A stretch of DNA of 64,000 nt, from NCBI GenBank assembly GCA_024734495.1, contig JALMQS010000099.1, forward strand, positions 71,322,249 through 71,386,248, given 5' to 3'. The notes beneath the pieces are model-generated. The model saw only the letters and a program-made list of their open reading frames with translations, had not been told where the DNA came from and searched no databases. Within the stretch, counting starts at the first letter, position 1, and each line of letters begins with the position of its first letter. Positions 63,438 through 64,000 of the stretch are shown in pieces. A program made the position numbers and the translations under genes. This DNA comes from Forficula auricularia (Eukaryota > Arthropoda > Insecta > Dermaptera > Forficulidae).

Positions 63438-63640
63438 AGCTATTATTTGTCGACCTCGAACAAGCTTTCAGGAGTATTTTGAGGTCAAGTTCTGTTTTTT
63501 AAATAGAAACCTTATATGTTTCTGTACATATTTTGAATCTACAAAAAAAACTGAACAATTTTTATTAGGAACTATTTTTTATACGACGTCAAATAAAAAA
63601 AATTTAATCAATTAGATCTCAAAAAAAATTCTTAATTAAG
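63438..63640. mobile_element. Family A foldback copy 5, right part of left arm
   Basis: GCTATTATTTGTCGACCTCG, GTTCTGTTTTTTAAATAGAA, ATACGACGTCAAATAAA, AGATCTCAAAAAAAATTCTT follow the order of copy 1's left arm and then stop. Centre and right arm are absent; the ribozyme element begins here. Confidence 0.75.
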
Positions 63641-63700
63641 TGGATATTGATGAGGCAGTCAAAAAAAGAAGAAGATAATTTACACTATCTTTTTATTCAT

Positions 63701-63744
63701 AAAACCGACGTTTCGGAGGCTATTCCCTCCTTCTTCAGGGTTTT
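63701..63744 (-). ncRNA. Hammerhead ribozyme-like motif H11
   Basis: Minus strand: stem I AAAACC (63739-63744), CTGAAGA (63732-63738), an extra A, stem II GGAGG/CCTCC (63726-63730 / 63715-63719), GAAA (63711-63714), stem III AC/GT without loop, cleavage C at 63707, stem I partner GGTTTT (63701-63706). Six perfect base pairs in stem I and five in stem II make this the best-paired copy in the window. Confidence 0.75.
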
Positions 63745-63966
63745 GAAAAGTCAGTGAAGGAAATCCAATGCGGCATTCCCCTCTGTCTCCTCTTTCAGTG
63801 GCAGTAACAATAATATCTTGTATTTCATTCTCAGCAGAATTATAATGTAATAATCTGTAATGTAATAATAATTCTGCTGAGAATGAAATACAAGATATTA
63901 TTGTTACTGTCACTGAAAGAGGAGACAGAGGGGAATGCCGCATTGGATTTCCTTCACTGACTTTTC

Positions 63967-64000
63967 AAAACCCTGAAGAAGGAGGGAATAGCCTCCGAAA
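63967..64000 (+). ncRNA. Hammerhead motif H11b, truncated by window edge
   Basis: AAAACC, CTGAAGA (63973-63979), A, GGAGG...CCTCC, GAAA at 63997-64000. The cleavage site and second strand of stem I would lie just past the end of the window. Mirror image of H11. Confidence 0.6.

Larger units (their letters stand above)
63640..64000. mobile_element. Ribozyme-bearing inverted repeat, cut by window end
   Basis: Two arms meet near 63860 (CTCAGCAGAATTATAATG / ATTCTGCTGAGAATG). Each contains CTCTGTCTCCTCTTTCAGTG, GGATTTCCTTCACTGACTTT and a hammerhead motif at the outer side. The left arm is complete; the right arm runs off the window at GAAA. Relative of 22330-22600. Confidence 0.75.

Overview
The window is AT-rich metazoan DNA that looks intergenic or intronic and is packed with transposable-element relics. 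No confident host exon, rRNA gene, functional tRNA gene, operon or CRISPR array was found. The mix of elements points to an arthropod, most likely an insect: Helitrons ending in hairpin plus CTAG|T, pogo/Tigger and Tc1/mariner-type elements at TA sites, hAT-type elements with 8-bp target duplications, RTE and Jockey/CR1-type LINE 3-prime ends, a tRNA-derived SINE, and an AT-rich repeat containing the GACTTCAAAAA..GGAGGAGGTTCTC motif common in insect genomes. The species cannot be named from the sequence alone.

Layout. 1-4.5 kb: two foldback elements (family C at 1.6-2.6 kb, family A at 2.76-4.2 kb; the latter keeps a decayed DUF4817-like helix-turn-helix coding remnant). 7-13.6 kb: hAT-type solo elements, a LINE tail, a ~100-bp tandem array and a second family A copy split by another element. 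14-21 kb: three copies of a small retroelement-like inverted repeat (two carrying hammerhead-ribozyme motifs, two with 10-14-bp target duplications), a pogo/Tigger derivative with a transposase C-terminus, a 5-prime-truncated LINE with a YADD reverse-transcriptase motif, and a hAT element. 21-29 kb: a possible hAT composite, an (AT)n tract, a mariner-like element containing a SINE, Helitron-like debris, and a hAT-like element carrying an 18-unit 20-bp minisatellite. 30-39 kb: miniature elements, tRNA-like modules, a hAT and a pogo-type miniature element, one relatively unique block (36.9-37.5 kb) and a Helitron carrying a 115-120-bp minisatellite. 41-50 kb: a three-level nest of elements, family C copy 2, two Helitron copies, another unique block (48.5-48.95 kb), and a foldback element containing an RTE fragment with an exact 12-bp duplication. 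51-64 kb: nested hAT/mariner/Helitron debris, family A copies 4 and 5 (the last split by a LINE 3-prime end), a large inverted repeat containing a hAT-like insertion, and a final inverted repeat cut by the window edge.

The most notable signal is a dispersed set of about ten hammerhead-ribozyme-like motifs (CTGANGA - hairpin - GAAA - short stem III - cleavage site). Their stem I and stem II sequences differ between families while pairing is largely kept. They lie inside inverted-repeat elements, some with retrotransposon-like target duplications, which fits Penelope-like retroelements or retrozymes. Almost all share one unusual extra nucleotide between the CTGANGA box and stem II. A second recurrent theme is a tRNA-like module with a B-box-type arm, found in at least five places and several times inside inverted repeats.

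Because everything recognised is selfish DNA, there is no pathway to reconstruct. The main story is the order of insertions: nesting, target duplications and one in-window empty site allow relative dating.
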